Positions 23,876 to 36,651 of a DNA stretch of 64,000 nucleotides are shown piece by piece. How positions within the stretch are numbered: the stretch's first letter is position 1; each line of letters starts with the position of its first letter. The position numbers were made by a program, and so were the translations under genes. The stretch is taken from the NCBI GenBank assembly GCA_009823505.1, contig VZQC01006264.1, positions 251,502 through 315,501 of the forward strand, read 5' to 3'. The DNA comes from Rhizomys pruinosus (Eukaryota > Chordata > Mammalia > Rodentia > Spalacidae). Under the pieces are notes generated by a model. That model worked only from the letters and a program-made list of their open reading frames with translations. It was not told where the DNA came from and did not search any database.

Positions 23876-24091
23876 TCACATGTATACAGATATTCAGTTT
23901 ACTGTGTATGGTGTGTCATGTACATATTCACACAAGATGTTTGTAGGATTATATATGTGCAGTTATGCCATGCACATGTACATACACTACATGTACACAG
24001 CCATTCTGCACACATATGCGTACCATGGGTAAACATCACACCATCTTTGACTGTATCAAACTTCACATCCCCAAAGACAGGATATGCAGCT

Positions 24092-24320
24092 ATTTTTTAT
24101 TTTATTATTTTATTATTTTTATATGTGTATAAATGTATTGTCTACATGTAGGTTTGTGCACCTGTGTCCTGTAATGCCACAGAGGTCAGAAGAGGGTGTC
24201 AGATTCCCCTGGAACTAGAGTTAAAGATGGTTCTCAGCCGCCATGTGGGTGCTGGGGATCGAACCCTGGTCCTCTGCAAGAGTGGTCGGCACTCTTAACC
24301 GCTAGGCCATCTCTCCAGCC
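24092..24320 (-). repeat. B2 SINE with 14-bp target-site duplication
   Basis: Flanked by CAGGATATGCAGCT at 24078-24091 and 24321-24334. Confidence 0.95.
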
Positions 24321-24623
24321 CAGGATATGCAGCTTTGTAGAAGAGAAAACACAGGACCCACAGTGAAGGGACAAGGTTAGTCCTACTACTGGCCCCCCAC
24401 TTCTTACGGAGGTGTGGGACAATGACCAGTGCCACGATGCTGAGTTCTCTGGAATATTTTTTAAATTTTATTTACTTTTATTTTATGTGTATGAGTGTAT
24501 TGCACCCATGTCATGCAATGCCCATGAATGATAGAAGATCCCCTGGAACTGGAGTCACGGATGGTTGTTAGCCACCATGTGGGTGCTGGGAGCCAAACCT
24601 GGGTCCTCTGCAAGAGCAGCCAG

Positions 24624-24838
24624 TGGGGCTGGAGAGATGGCTCAGCAGTTAAGAGCACCGACTGCTCTTGCAGAGGACCCAGGATCGATTCCCAGCACCC
24701 ACATGGTGGCTAACAACCGTCTTTAACTCCAGTTCCAGGGGAATCCAACGCCCTCTTCTGACCTCTTGGCATTGCACGACATGGGTGCACCAACCTACAT
24801 GCAGACAGTACACTCATATATGTAAAAAATAATAAATA
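24624..24838 (+). repeat. B2 SINE (inner copy 1)
   Basis: TGGGGCTGGAGAGATGGCTC to an AATAATAAATA tail, joined directly to the next B2. Confidence 0.93.
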
Positions 24839-25034
24839 GGGACTGGAGAGATGGCTCAGCGGTTAAGAGCACTGACTGCTCTTGCAAAGGACCTGGGTTT
24901 GATTCCCAGCACCCACATGGTGGCTAAGAACTGTCTTTAACTCTAGTTCCAGGAGAATCTGACCTCCACAGCATTACACGACACGGGTGCACCAATCTAC
25001 ATGCAGACAGTACGCATACACATTAAAAAAAAAA
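24839..25034 (+). repeat. B2 SINE (inner copy 2)
   Basis: GGGACTGGAGAGATGGCTCA to a poly(A) tail; shares the outer duplication with copy 1. Confidence 0.93.
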
Positions 25035-25097
25035 AGAGCAGCCAGCGCCCTTACCTCTCAGCCAGCCCCTCCCTGAGATGTCTTGATAGACACTCAC

Positions 25098-25274
25098 CCC
25101 CTGATTGTAGGCCTCCCGGGCCTTCTCCATCAGTTCCCCCTGCTCTTCAATCTGCCCCTTCATCATCCACAGCTTGGGGAAGTCCTCATAGTGCTTCAGG
25201 GCCTCCTCACACAACTCCTGGGCAGCAACAATGTTCCCTAGCACCCATTCAAGCTTCACAGACTTCATGAACAC
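25098..25274 (-). CDS. PRPF6: PRPF6 exon, residues about 677-735 (contains the R729 position)
   Basis: Exactly 59 codons, phase 0 at both ends (ctttgtag|GTG, CAGGGG|gtgagt): [20 protein letters not shown] to [10 protein letters not shown]. In human numbering the Arg of KAREAYNQG is R729, the residue changed to Trp in dominant retinitis pigmentosa 60. Here it is Arg, codon CGG at 25116-25118 on the minus strand. Nested B2 elements end less than 30 nt from the donor. Confidence 0.97.
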
Positions 25275-25542
25275 CTACAAAGTAGACATGCACTGTCACA
25301 CAGGGAGTTTTTCCACCTCCTATCTGGATACTAACTACCTTTCCAACACATGCTTCATGCCATGACCATCTTCCACAAATCTGTCCTGCTCTATTTTATG
25401 TATCTCATAAGCTGTCATAGCTCTTTCAAGTATATAAAAAGGTGGGGATAAAGAATGCATTTTTAAAGTCTAATAACAAGAAGACTGGGCTGTGGCCTGA
25501 GCTATACTCATCTCACTCTTTCTCAATGTGATGCAAGAGCTA

Positions 25543-26572
<1,030 letters not shown>

Positions 26573-26680
26573 AGCCAGGCACTTGGGAGGCAGAGACAGG
26601 TGAATCTCTGTGAGTTCAAAGCCAGCCTGGTCTACATAGTGAATTCCAGGATACCTCGGTCTATAGGGAGACCCTGTCTC

Positions 26681-26719
<39 letters not shown>

Positions 26720-26720
26720 A
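26573..26720 (+). repeat. B1 SINE, 5'-truncated, with (AAAT)n tail
   Basis: GCCAGGCACTTGGGAGGCAG lacks the GGTGGCGCACGCC part; AAAT microsatellite at about 26682-26719. Confidence 0.85.
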
Positions 26721-26736
26721 ATGAAATCTTACACAT

Positions 26737-26870
26737 GGCTAGGGAAGTGGTTCAGTGGGTAGTGTTTGTTGGGAAAGTAAAAGAGGACCTGAGTTTGGAT
26801 GTCCAGCACCTACAAAGAAGTCAAGCATTGCAGTACACATCTGTAATCCCAGTGCTAGGGGTAGTACACC
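26737..26870 (+). repeat. ID/B4-like SINE, diverged
   Basis: GGCTAGGGAAGTGGTTCAGTG head followed by CATCTGTAATCCCAGTGCTA. Confidence 0.55.
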
Positions 26871-27294
26871 CTAGGTTAACCTCTACATTCCACACACACA
26901 AGTATACATACATACGCAGGTAAGCTCAACTACATACATATACTACACATAATCACAGATGTTATAATAGCCAGACCTAGTCAGGTCAGGTAAGCATAGC
27001 TGTTTAAATGGACTTCCACTTCCTTAGGAGCACCAAGCACTCAGGTAGCCTATATCGCAACCTTGTGTTCTGGAACATCTGACCTGTGGTCACAATAAGT
27101 GGAAAGGACCAAGAAGTCAATGTTCTTGGTTGGAGTGTTCTTCCTGCCTTCGCCACATGGATCAGGCCACCCACAGGGTCCAGTGTCTCTAGAACATGGC
27201 ATACCCTAAGGCACATGTATAGGACAAGCTCTGAGGTCTCAGTGGCACCAAAGCTGGGTTTCTGTTCATGGCCCTCCCAGCACACTATCCCTTA

Positions 27295-28800
<1,506 letters not shown>

Positions 28801-29012
28801 GGGGCTGAAAACAGAGCTAAGTAGTTAAGAGCATCTGCTGCTCTTATAGAGGACCTAGGTTAGGTTCCTAGTATTTAAGTAGTTCCAGAGGACCTGACAC
28901 TTCTTCTGGCCTCTGAGGGTCATGTACATACAGGATGCACTATGTGCATGATATAGTTACATACACAAAGGCAGAATACTCATATACATAAAATAAAAAG
29001 AACTAAATATTT
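28801..29012 (+). repeat. Old B2 SINE
   Basis: GGGGCTGAAAACAGAGCTAAG head and AAAATAAAAAG tail, diverged. Confidence 0.8.
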
Positions 29013-29029
29013 AAAAAAGTGATAATCCT

Positions 29030-29174
29030 GCCGGGCGTGGTGGCCCACGCCTTTAATCCCAGCACTCGGGAGGCAAAGGCAGGCGGATCTCTGTGAGTTC
29101 AAAGCCAGCCTGGTCTACAGAGCGAGCTCCAGGCCAGCTAGGACTAAAGGGAGACCCTGTCTCAAAAAGCCAAA
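29030..29174 (+). repeat. B1 SINE with 17-bp target-site duplication
   Basis: Flanked by AAAAAAGTGATAATCCT at 29013-29029 and about 29175-29191. Confidence 0.95.
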
Positions 29175-29335
29175 AAAAAAGTGATAATCCTATCACAGAA
29201 GGGTTATAAACAATGATCTAGCTACAAAGTCCCAAGAGCTACAAAAGCATCTACCCTCATTACAACCTGCCTATCATCACAGAGGGCCAGACCCCAAATG
29301 GTGTCAGCTGTAGATTGTCAGGAAAGTAAGATTTA

Positions 29336-29500
<165 letters not shown>

Positions 29501-29866
29501 CTAGAGTAGAGAGACACTGTGAGAAGAGAGGGCCTAGCACTGCCATGGTGCAGACGGTGACACATTTTCCCAGCCTCTTATAATTCTCAGTAATGGCATC
29601 TGGTAGCAAGTATGCTGTGACACTGATCTAATGAGCTATAATGTGATTAGACAGGGATACCTGCAGATGGGGACACCAACACCAAAAATAGCCTGGGGTG
29701 CTACCTACAGTCCCATAGGCTTGCAAAAAGAGCTGGTAAAAGGAGTACCTGCAAGACAATGAGGTATATGCATGCATGCACTCACACATGTATACATGTG
29801 GGCTGTGTCTAAGGCAAGTTTGCATGTATGCACATAGATGCAGACTGAAACTGTATATAACATACT

Positions 29867-30113
29867 TTTTTTTATTTTATTTTTTTTTATTTTGTATGTG
29901 TATGAATGTACTGTCTGCATGTAGGTTTGTGCACCCATGTCGTGCAATGCCGTGGAGGTCAGAAGAGGGTGTCGGATTCCCCTGGAACTGGAGTTCTCCT
30001 GGAATTGGAGTTACAGACGGTTCTTAGCTGCCATGTGGGTGCTGGGGATTGAACCCGGGTCCTCTGCAAGAGCAGTCGGTGCTCTTAACCGCTAGGCTAT
30101 CTCTCCAGCCCCC
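29867..30113 (-). repeat. B2 SINE
   Basis: Reverse full B2 flanked by AACATACT on both sides. Confidence 0.93.
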
Positions 30114-30151
30114 AACATACTGGTTTTTAAGTAGGTATATGAAGGTTAAAC

Positions 30152-30350
30152 CTGGGGCCAGAGAAATGGCTCAGTGGTTAAGAGCTCTTCCAGAGGGCCT
30201 AGGTCCAGTTCCCAGGAACCGGACTGACGTGGTGGCTAATCCACTTCCTGGGAATCTGATACCATCTTCTGGCCTCTTCAGGCATTACATGCATGGGTGC
30301 ACTTTAGATGCATGCAGGCAAAACACACACAAAATAAAAATAAATTTAAA
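30152..30350 (+). repeat. B2 SINE, diverged
   Basis: GGGGCCAGAGAAATGGCTCAG to AAAATAAAAATAAATT. Confidence 0.88.
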
Positions 30351-30354
30351 TGAA

Positions 30355-30473
30355 TTTTTTTATCTTTTTGAGACAGGTTTCCCTGTAGCTCCAGATGGCC
30401 TGGAACTCCCTATTCACATGCCTTTGTCTGCTGAGTGCTAGGATTAAAGAAGTGCACCACCACACCCGGCTTT
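30355..30473 (-). repeat. B1 SINE, truncated
   Basis: Reverse B1, internal part deleted, ends ACCACCACACCCGGC. Confidence 0.88.
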
Positions 30474-30639
30474 TATTTATCTCTCTTTTTTTTTTTTAAA
30501 TTTTAAAAATTTGTAAAAAGCTAAACCCATTTAAAGCCTGTATAAGACAAATCAAAACCAAAAGATGAGAAGTCCACCAATCCTTCAGAAATCATAGCTT
30601 ATACGAGGTTCTACTTCCTCCAGGCCCCCTCAGCCTATC

Positions 30640-30723
30640 TCCCTTTACTGGAAACTGAATCCAAGGTCAGGGCCTTGTGCATGATAGGCAAACAATCTAC
30701 CATTGAACTACATTCTCAGCCCT
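30640..30723 (-). repeat. ID/B4-like tRNA-derived SINE
   Basis: Reverse: GGCCTTGTGCATGATAGGCA, then CTACCATTGAACTACATTC, the usual ID-type A and B boxes. Confidence 0.65.
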
Positions 30724-30796
30724 TTTCTATTTGTCATTTTGAAATAGTCTCCCAAAATTGCTTAGTCTAGCCTTGAATTTGTAATATTGTTTATAT

Positions 30797-30947
30797 ATAT
30801 GTTTTTTGAGACAGGGTCTCACTGAATACCCAGGTGGTCTGGAACTCCCTATGTAGACTAGGTTGGCCTGATCTCGCAAAGTCCACCTGTCTCTGCCTTC
30901 TGAGTGCTGGGATTAAAGGGCTCTTCTGCCACCACAATCATGCCTTA
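30797..30947 (-). repeat. Old B1 SINE
   Basis: GAGACAGGGTCTCACTGAAT to GGGATTAAAGGG, diverged. Confidence 0.8.
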
Positions 30948-31030
30948 GCCTCCTAAGTAGCTGTGATTATAAGCCTGACCACCAGGACTGGCTCCTTTAG
31001 GTTTTTCCCTTTACTCTAAAGTGATTTTAA

Positions 31031-31170
31031 TGCTGGGCATGGTCATCCATGCCTTTAATACCAGCAGTTGGGAGGCAGAGAAAGGCAGATCTCTGTGAGA
31101 TGAGGCCAGCCTGATCTACATAGGGAGTTCTAGGAGGGCTAGGGCTATAGCCTGTCCAAAAAAAAAAAGA
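31031..31170 (+). repeat. B1 SINE
   Basis: GCTGGGCATGGTCATCCATG to poly(A). Confidence 0.88.
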
Positions 31171-31186
31171 CAAAAATATGACTAGG

Positions 31187-31395
31187 ATCTGGAGAAATGG
31201 CTCAGCAGTTAGAAGAACTTGTGCTCTACCAGAGAGTTCAGTTCCCAGCACCCAGGTTTGGAGGCTCACAACCACCACTTAATTCTAACCCTTGGAAATC
31301 TGACACCCTCTTCTGGCTTCTACAGATAGCTGCACACAAGGCATACATACATACATGCACTCATGCACACACATACACTCACAGAAAAAAAAAAT
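31187..31395 (+). repeat. B2 SINE, diverged
   Basis: ATCTGGAGAAATGGCTCAGC to poly(A); includes CATACATACATG repeats. Confidence 0.85.
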
Positions 31396-31409
31396 TTTAA
31401 ACCCGTGTA

Positions 31410-31612
31410 TGGGGCTAGAGAGATGGTTCAGCTGTGAAGGGCACTGGCTGCTCTTACAGAAGACCCAGGTTTTAATCACAGCACCCACATAGCAACCAAC
31501 AACCATCCCTCACTCTAGTTCCAGGGGATCTGACACCCTCTTCTGGCTTCTGCAGGCATTGCACGACACAGGTGCACTTACATGCATGCAGGCATAACAC
31601 TCATAAAAAGCA
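31410..31612 (+). repeat. B2 SINE
   Basis: GGGGCTAGAGAGATGGTTCA to AAAAAGCAAAAAC. Confidence 0.9.
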
Positions 31613-31619
31613 AAAACAG

Positions 31620-31858
31620 GGGCTGGAGAGATGGCCTAGTGGTTAAAAGCGCCGACCGCTCTTGCAGAGGACCCGGGTTCGATCCCCAGCACCCACATGG
31701 CAGCTGAGAACCATCTGTAACTCCAATTCCAGGAGAACTCCAGTTCCAGGGGATTCCGAGACCCTCTTCTGACCTCTGCAGCATTGCACGACACGGGTGC
31801 ATAGACCTACACGCAAAACAGTACATTCATACACATAAATAAGTAAAAAAAAAAAAAA
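31620..31858 (+). repeat. B2 SINE, young
   Basis: GGGGCTGGAGAGATGGCCTA, including the AATTCCAGGAGAACTCCAG duplication typical of one B2 subfamily here. Confidence 0.93.
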
Positions 31859-31887
31859 AGGTGTGTGCCACCATGCCGGGCCACACT
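31859..31887 (-). repeat. B1 end fragment
   Basis: Only GGTGTGTGCCACCATGCCGG remains, the reverse 5' end of a B1, directly after a B2 tail. Confidence 0.6.
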
Positions 31888-31935
31888 TTAAAAAAAAAAG
31901 CAAAAACAAAACCTATGTATATAAAGTGATATTAA

Positions 31936-32090
31936 AAGCCAGGTGTGGTGGACCATGCCTTTAATCTCAGCACTTGGGAAGCAGAGGCAGGCGGATCTCT
32001 GTGAGTTCAAGGCCAGCCTTGTTTACATAGCGAATTCCAGGACAGTTGGGGCCACAGGGAGACTGTCTCAAAAAGACCAAAAAAAAAAGT
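31936..32090 (+). repeat. B1 SINE
   Basis: AGCCAGGTGTGGTGGACCAT to poly(A). Confidence 0.9.
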
Positions 32091-32099
32091 GATGGGTAA

Positions 32100-32290
32100 T
32101 GAACCTGAGATGGCTCAACAAGTTAACATACCACCAAGCCTGATGACCTGAATTTGATCTCCAGGACCAACACGGTAGAGAGAACCAACTCCCACAATTT
32201 GACCTCTGGCCTCCACACACATGCTATGGCATGTGTACACATACATGTATAAGTACACATGCACACACTAAATAATGTAAAAAAAAAATT
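32100..32290 (+). repeat. B3-like SINE
   Basis: ACCTGAGATGGCTCAACAAG, then GATGACCTGAATTTGATCTC and a poly(A) tail. Confidence 0.75.
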
Positions 32291-33189
32291 TTTAACTCAT
32301 GTGTACTATCAAATGGCAAACAAAGCCAGGCATCCTATGCATGATGTATCCAAGAGCTAGTTTAACTGATCTTGATGGTACCTGTGACACCCAATGAGAT
32401 ATTTACAGGACAGGCTCAAACAGCTATTCTCAGAATAAAGGTTCCCTCCCTCTTTAGGGAGAAATCACTGCCTTCTATGTTCTGCAGATACTAACTAGAT
32501 GTACTCTTGTACCAAGAAGGGATATGTATCTTGCACCAAGAAGGGGAGATAAATTAGAGGCCACTAGGGAGAAACAGGGACAGACTATTACAACCATGAA
32601 CGTCCAAATAGCCTGAATGGACCTGAACTCAGAGCTGTGTTCATACCACAGAGACAGTACCTGGCCATCCAAGACTCCTCAGATTGTCAGATATCTTCAC
32701 AGAAAGAGATGACAATGACCCTGTAGGTCACCTACAATGTATGCAGAAGCAGGTGTGGAAGAGGACAAGGAACAGGGGTGTGCCAAGATCTTGCTCATAC
32801 CCAGTGCCTCCTATATCACATGGTCTGGCTCTTAATCAACCACCAGAGAAGCCAAGGGCCCTGTGTCAGGTGCTATACCATAACCAGGTGTATCAGGAGA
32901 TTATGAAGGCAGGGTAAACATAGTCTATGCTCTTCTGTGTAGCTGCTGATCAAAGATATGGGGATCAGCTTTAAAGATTTTAGACCCTACATTACCTCAA
33001 CTGCCTGCAGCATCAAGTAACAGTGCCCAAGGCCTCAGGATGGCAGATCAGACCATGGGTAAGGACAAATACCAGGAAAGCAACTAATACTTCTAAGTAC
33101 CCCAGAAACATTACTTCACACTCTTGCATGACAAAGAAAAATATTTGTGGCTACTGAGCAAATGTGGTTAAGTGACAATAAAAATGAGA

Positions 33190-33300
33190 AAAGCCAAGCA
33201 ATGGTAGTACATGCCTATAATCCCAGCACTCCAGAGGCAGAGGAAACAGGATTGCAAGTTTAAGGCCAGCCTAGGCTACATCGAGCAAGCAAGAAAAGAA
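33190..33300 (+). repeat. Old B1/B4-like SINE
   Basis: CAATGGTAGTACATGCCTAT, AATCCCAGCACTCCAGAGGC. Confidence 0.65.
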
Positions 33301-33549
33301 AAGGTAGGAAGAATGAACAATCTAAAACATCCTACACTTTTGCTCTCGCATTTGTTTTCCATGCGGTGGTGTCTAGTAAAGGCCTCTCCATATTTGTCAA
33401 AAGTAATAAAGATGAGAGGTGCAAACCATGTAATTTTGTGTTCAGAATAAAGAAGTTTCCATAAGCAAGTGTTAGGTTCTTTTACATATGAGAGAATTTT
33501 CACTCAATACAGAGACTAGGTTGTTGGTCTCTCTATATACATGTATGTA

Positions 33550-33627
33550 TTTAATACTGGGAGTCGAACTTAAGGCCTTGTGCCTGTTAGGCATGTGCTC
33601 TACTACTAGGCCATACCGCCGGCCCCA
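33550..33627 (-). repeat. ID-like SINE
   Basis: Reverse tRNA-Ala-type element: CCTTGTGCCTGTTAGGCATG, then CTACTACTAGGCCAT. Confidence 0.65.
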
Positions 33628-33908
33628 ATATGGTAAAAAAACCTTTTTAGTCTACTTCTGGACTCACTCAAGGAGTAAAGCTTGCATTAGCACACATAAG
33701 GCTATCATACACAGGCTACACAGGCAGTGCCTAAGCTCTGTGTCACAATGCCAAGGACTTGACACCCTGGCCTCAAGGGCTTCACACAGAGACGCCACAA
33801 ATAAAAGATGAATTATTAGTCTCTCCAGATGTGAAGAAGTGAACACATACAGATGAATAGGAACAATCTCCATTATTGTAGACTTTCAACCCAGAAAATG
33901 TTATTTTG

Positions 33909-33990
33909 GGGCTAAGAGTATAGCTCAGTGGTACAGCACTTGCCTAATACACACAAGGCTGTGGGTCTAATCCTTAGTACAAAAAAAATA
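33909..33990 (+). repeat. ID SINE (tRNA-Ala/BC1-type)
   Basis: GGGGCTAAGAGTATAGCTCA, GTGGTACAGCACTTGCCTAA, then an A-rich tail. Confidence 0.75.
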
Positions 33991-34359
33991 AAACACAAAA
34001 ATAACTAAAAACAAATGGTACTTAAAAGATTACCACTTGAAATGAGCAGGAGACTAAAAGAAGAGAAACACAAGTTCTAGACCAACTTGAGCTACTGTGG
34101 GACTCAGACATATCTTGAGCATATGCAGGCTACCAAACTGCTTAGCACACTAGCAGAGCAAAGATGCAGGGCAAGCTCCATTTTTGGCTAGCACACACTC
34201 AGACGTCACAAGTTGGCTTGGTTGTCAGCATGCAGATGTGTGATGGTCTGGAGGTCTAAGATTCGCCACTGGGAGGTGATGTCACTCAATATGGTGGCTG
34301 CCTGCCCCAAACCTATTTCACCGATTGCGCCACCTGACATGATACCCAGGCTGTTACTG

Positions 34360-34530
34360 CACAGGTGCTTGACTGTGGGGCTGTGAACCCCACAGCTGGC
34401 TCTTCAGCTCATTTGGTCGTGGGAGCCAGCAACTCCAGAGCTGTGTGTTTGGCTGTGGGACCATCAATCCCACAGCTGAATGTTTGGCCGCAGGGCCATC
34501 ACATCAGCCCCACAAACATGTCTTCTTCAG
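34360..34530 (+). repeat. Local imperfect repeats around TGTGGG..CCCACAGCT
   Basis: Units such as GTGGGGCTGTGAACCCCACAG and GTGGGACCATCAATCCCACAG recur with GTTTGGC spacers. Each unit can form a short hairpin. Confidence 0.6.
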
Positions 34531-34601
34531 CCTGTCCAACCTCAGGGTCAGCACTCCCACAGGCTACATAGAAAGACCTTGTCTTGTAAAACCAAAACCA
34601 A

Positions 34602-34794
34602 GGGCTAGGGTTGTAGCTCCAAAGTGGATATTAAAGGCAACATTCACCAGATCCTGGGTTCAATATCCAGCACTGCATACACCAGGCGCACTTGGGAGGT
34701 GAAGGCAGAAGGATCAGGAGTCTAAGGTCAGTCTCAGCTACATAAGGAGTTCAAGGCCAGACTGAAATACATGAAACCTTGTCTCAAAACAAAA
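34602..34794 (+). repeat. B4 SINE (ID-B1 fusion)
   Basis: ID-like head (GGGCTAGGGTTGTAGCTCC, GGGTTCAATATCCAGCACTG) is followed by a B1-like half (CACTTGGGAGG to TTGTCTCAAAAC). Confidence 0.8.
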
Positions 34795-34800
34795 GCCACA

Positions 34801-34935
34801 GCTGGGTGTGGTGCCACACGCCTTTAATCCCATCACTCGGGAGGCAGAGTTCAAGACCAACCTGGTCTACACAGTTGAGTTCCAAGCCAGCTTGGGCTAC
34901 AGGGAGACCCTGCCTAAAAAGACCAAAAAAAAAAA
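34801..34935 (+). repeat. B1 SINE
   Basis: GCTGGGTGTGGTGCCACACG to poly(A). Confidence 0.9.
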
Positions 34936-35002
34936 AATCCACAGAATATCACCAATTGGCAACTACCAGAGAGATAATCATTTGAGTCAATGACACCACT
35001 CA

Positions 35003-35120
35003 TGACCTGGGTATGGTGGCTCTTGCTTAGAAACCTGGTACTTGAGAAACTTGCAGAGCTGCAAGTTTGAGGCCAGCCTGCGCTGCATAGTGAGATACTA
35101 TCTATCAAACTATCAAAGAA
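35003..35120 (+). repeat. Old B1-like SINE
   Basis: GACCTGGGTATGGTGGCTCT to CTATCAAACTATC. Confidence 0.6.
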
Positions 35121-35389
35121 AGAAAAAGAAAAACACAGAAAGGAAGGATAAATGAACAAACAAGTACAAAAAACCCAACCATTATTAATAGATTCTCAAA
35201 CTAGTGAGTTTATCTTTGCAAACAGGATACTTATATTATTTCAAACTCATAAATGTTCACTAAATGAAACAACAGTAGCTACATAGAGGAGAGTCCAAAG
35301 CAGCTGCCACCTGTGACAGCTAGTCAGAATGAATAGGCACATATACCTCTATATGAAGGAAGACCTGATAGCCTAGCCTTTCTTTTCTT

Positions 35390-35622
35390 TTTTAAATTTT
35401 TACTTTTTTTTTTTTTTTATGGGTATGAATGTACTGTCTGCATGTAGGTTGGTACACCTGTATTGTGTGATGCTGCAGAGGTCCAAAAGAGGGTGTCGGA
35501 TTCCCCTGGAACTGGAGTTAAAGATGGTTCTCAGCCGCCATGTGGGTGCCAGGAATAGAACTCAGGTCCTCTGTAAGAGCAGTCAGTGCTCTTAACCACT
35601 GAGCCATCTCTCCAGCTCCAAC
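35390..35622 (-). repeat. B2 SINE
   Basis: Reverse B2, poly(T) and TATGGGTATGAATGTACTG to CATCTCTCCAGCTCC. Confidence 0.93.
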
Positions 35623-35738
35623 ATCCTAGCCTAGCCTTTCAAAGAACAGCTTCAACCCAGCCACAAGCAAAATAATAAAGCGGGTCCAAAGGGATTCTGT
35701 TACAGTGTTGCCCTAAAGCATTCAAAAATTTAGACTTG

Positions 35739-35802
35739 GGGGGAGATGAAGCTTACTGGTAGAGTAGTTGCTCAACATGCTCAGGCCTTGGGTTCCATCT
35801 CC

Positions 35803-35845
<43 letters not shown>

Positions 35846-35863
35846 ACACACACACACACACAC
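35739..35863 (+). repeat. ID-like SINE running into (CA)n
   Basis: GGTAGAGTAGTTGCTCAACA and GGGTTCCATCTCC lead into a CA repeat at about 35804-35863. Confidence 0.75.
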
Positions 35864-36009
35864 AAATCAGATTCATTAAACAGAAAGACAGGCTGAGGCC
35901 CTGTTGAAGTCCTGTCCCAAACTGACCTGAGAACATGATCCTAGGCAGCTTCTAAACAGAATACAGGCTTTTTGTTGTTATTGTTTAATTTTATAAATAA
36001 GGTCACTGA

Positions 36010-36125
36010 GAGGCGAGGCAAGGTGGTACATGCCTTTAACCTCAGAGTTTGAGGCTAGCCAGGTCTACACAGTGCTAAGTCAGCCAGGGGTACATAGTGA
36101 GATTCTGTCAAAATAATAACAATAA
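36010..36125 (+). repeat. B1 SINE, deleted
   Basis: GGCGAGGCAAGGTGGTACAT to AAATAATAACAATAA. Confidence 0.75.
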
Positions 36126-36149
36126 ATTTAATTTTTTAAAAAGGCCTGG

Positions 36150-36325
36150 AGGGGCTTGAGAGATGGCTCATCAGTTTGATTCCCAGCACCCACATGGCAG
36201 CTAACAACCATCCTTAACTCCAGTTCCAGGACTCAACTGCCTCTTCTGGACTTTGTGAGCATTGAAAGATACAGGTGCACTTATGTGCAGGCAAAACATG
36301 AATACACATAAAATAAATTAAAAAA
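36150..36325 (+). repeat. B2 SINE, partial
   Basis: GGGGCTTGAGAGATGGCTCA, then CCAGCACCCACATGGCAGCT and an AAATAAATT tail. Confidence 0.85.
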
Positions 36326-36651
36326 GGGTGGAGATAGTTCCAACAGTAATTTGCCTAGCATATTCAAGACCCTGAGTTCTACCCTAAAATTGGGGGGGGG
36401 GGCCTGTAACAGATCACAGTGCAGACTATCTATACTATTTCACAACCATCTGAGACACATTCAATCATATATAGTCAGTATCACAGTAAGCATAAGATTA
36501 TTATGCATCCGATGGATGCCTGATTCGTAGAACGGTGGCTGACGTTAGCTTCAGTAGCATACTATACAAGAAGTTCACATGCCTTGGCAGAAAATCAATA
36601 GGGGTTCCCATGACACACACACCACCACACAAGAACCAACCACAACGACCA

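Larger units (their letters stand above)
24451..25070 (-). repeat. B2 SINE split by two opposite B2 insertions
   Basis: Reverse B2 in two parts, 24451-24623 and about 25035-25070. The break carries a single 11-bp duplication AGAGCAGCCAG (24613-24623 and 25035-25045) around two plus-strand B2 copies. Confidence 0.88.
32671..36404 (+). repeat. Large direct duplication, copy A (clean)
   Basis: About 3.73 kb that recurs in the same order and orientation at 36,652-40,753. This copy has tidy SINEs and looks like finished sequence. It lies in the PRPF6 intron between the exons at 29.4 and 46.1 kb. Confidence 0.9.

Noticed and set aside
33909..33990. tRNA gene at ID or B2 heads
   Set aside because: A and B box-like sequences are present, but the elements end in A-rich tails, lack a cloverleaf 3' half and recur throughout; they are tRNA-derived SINEs.
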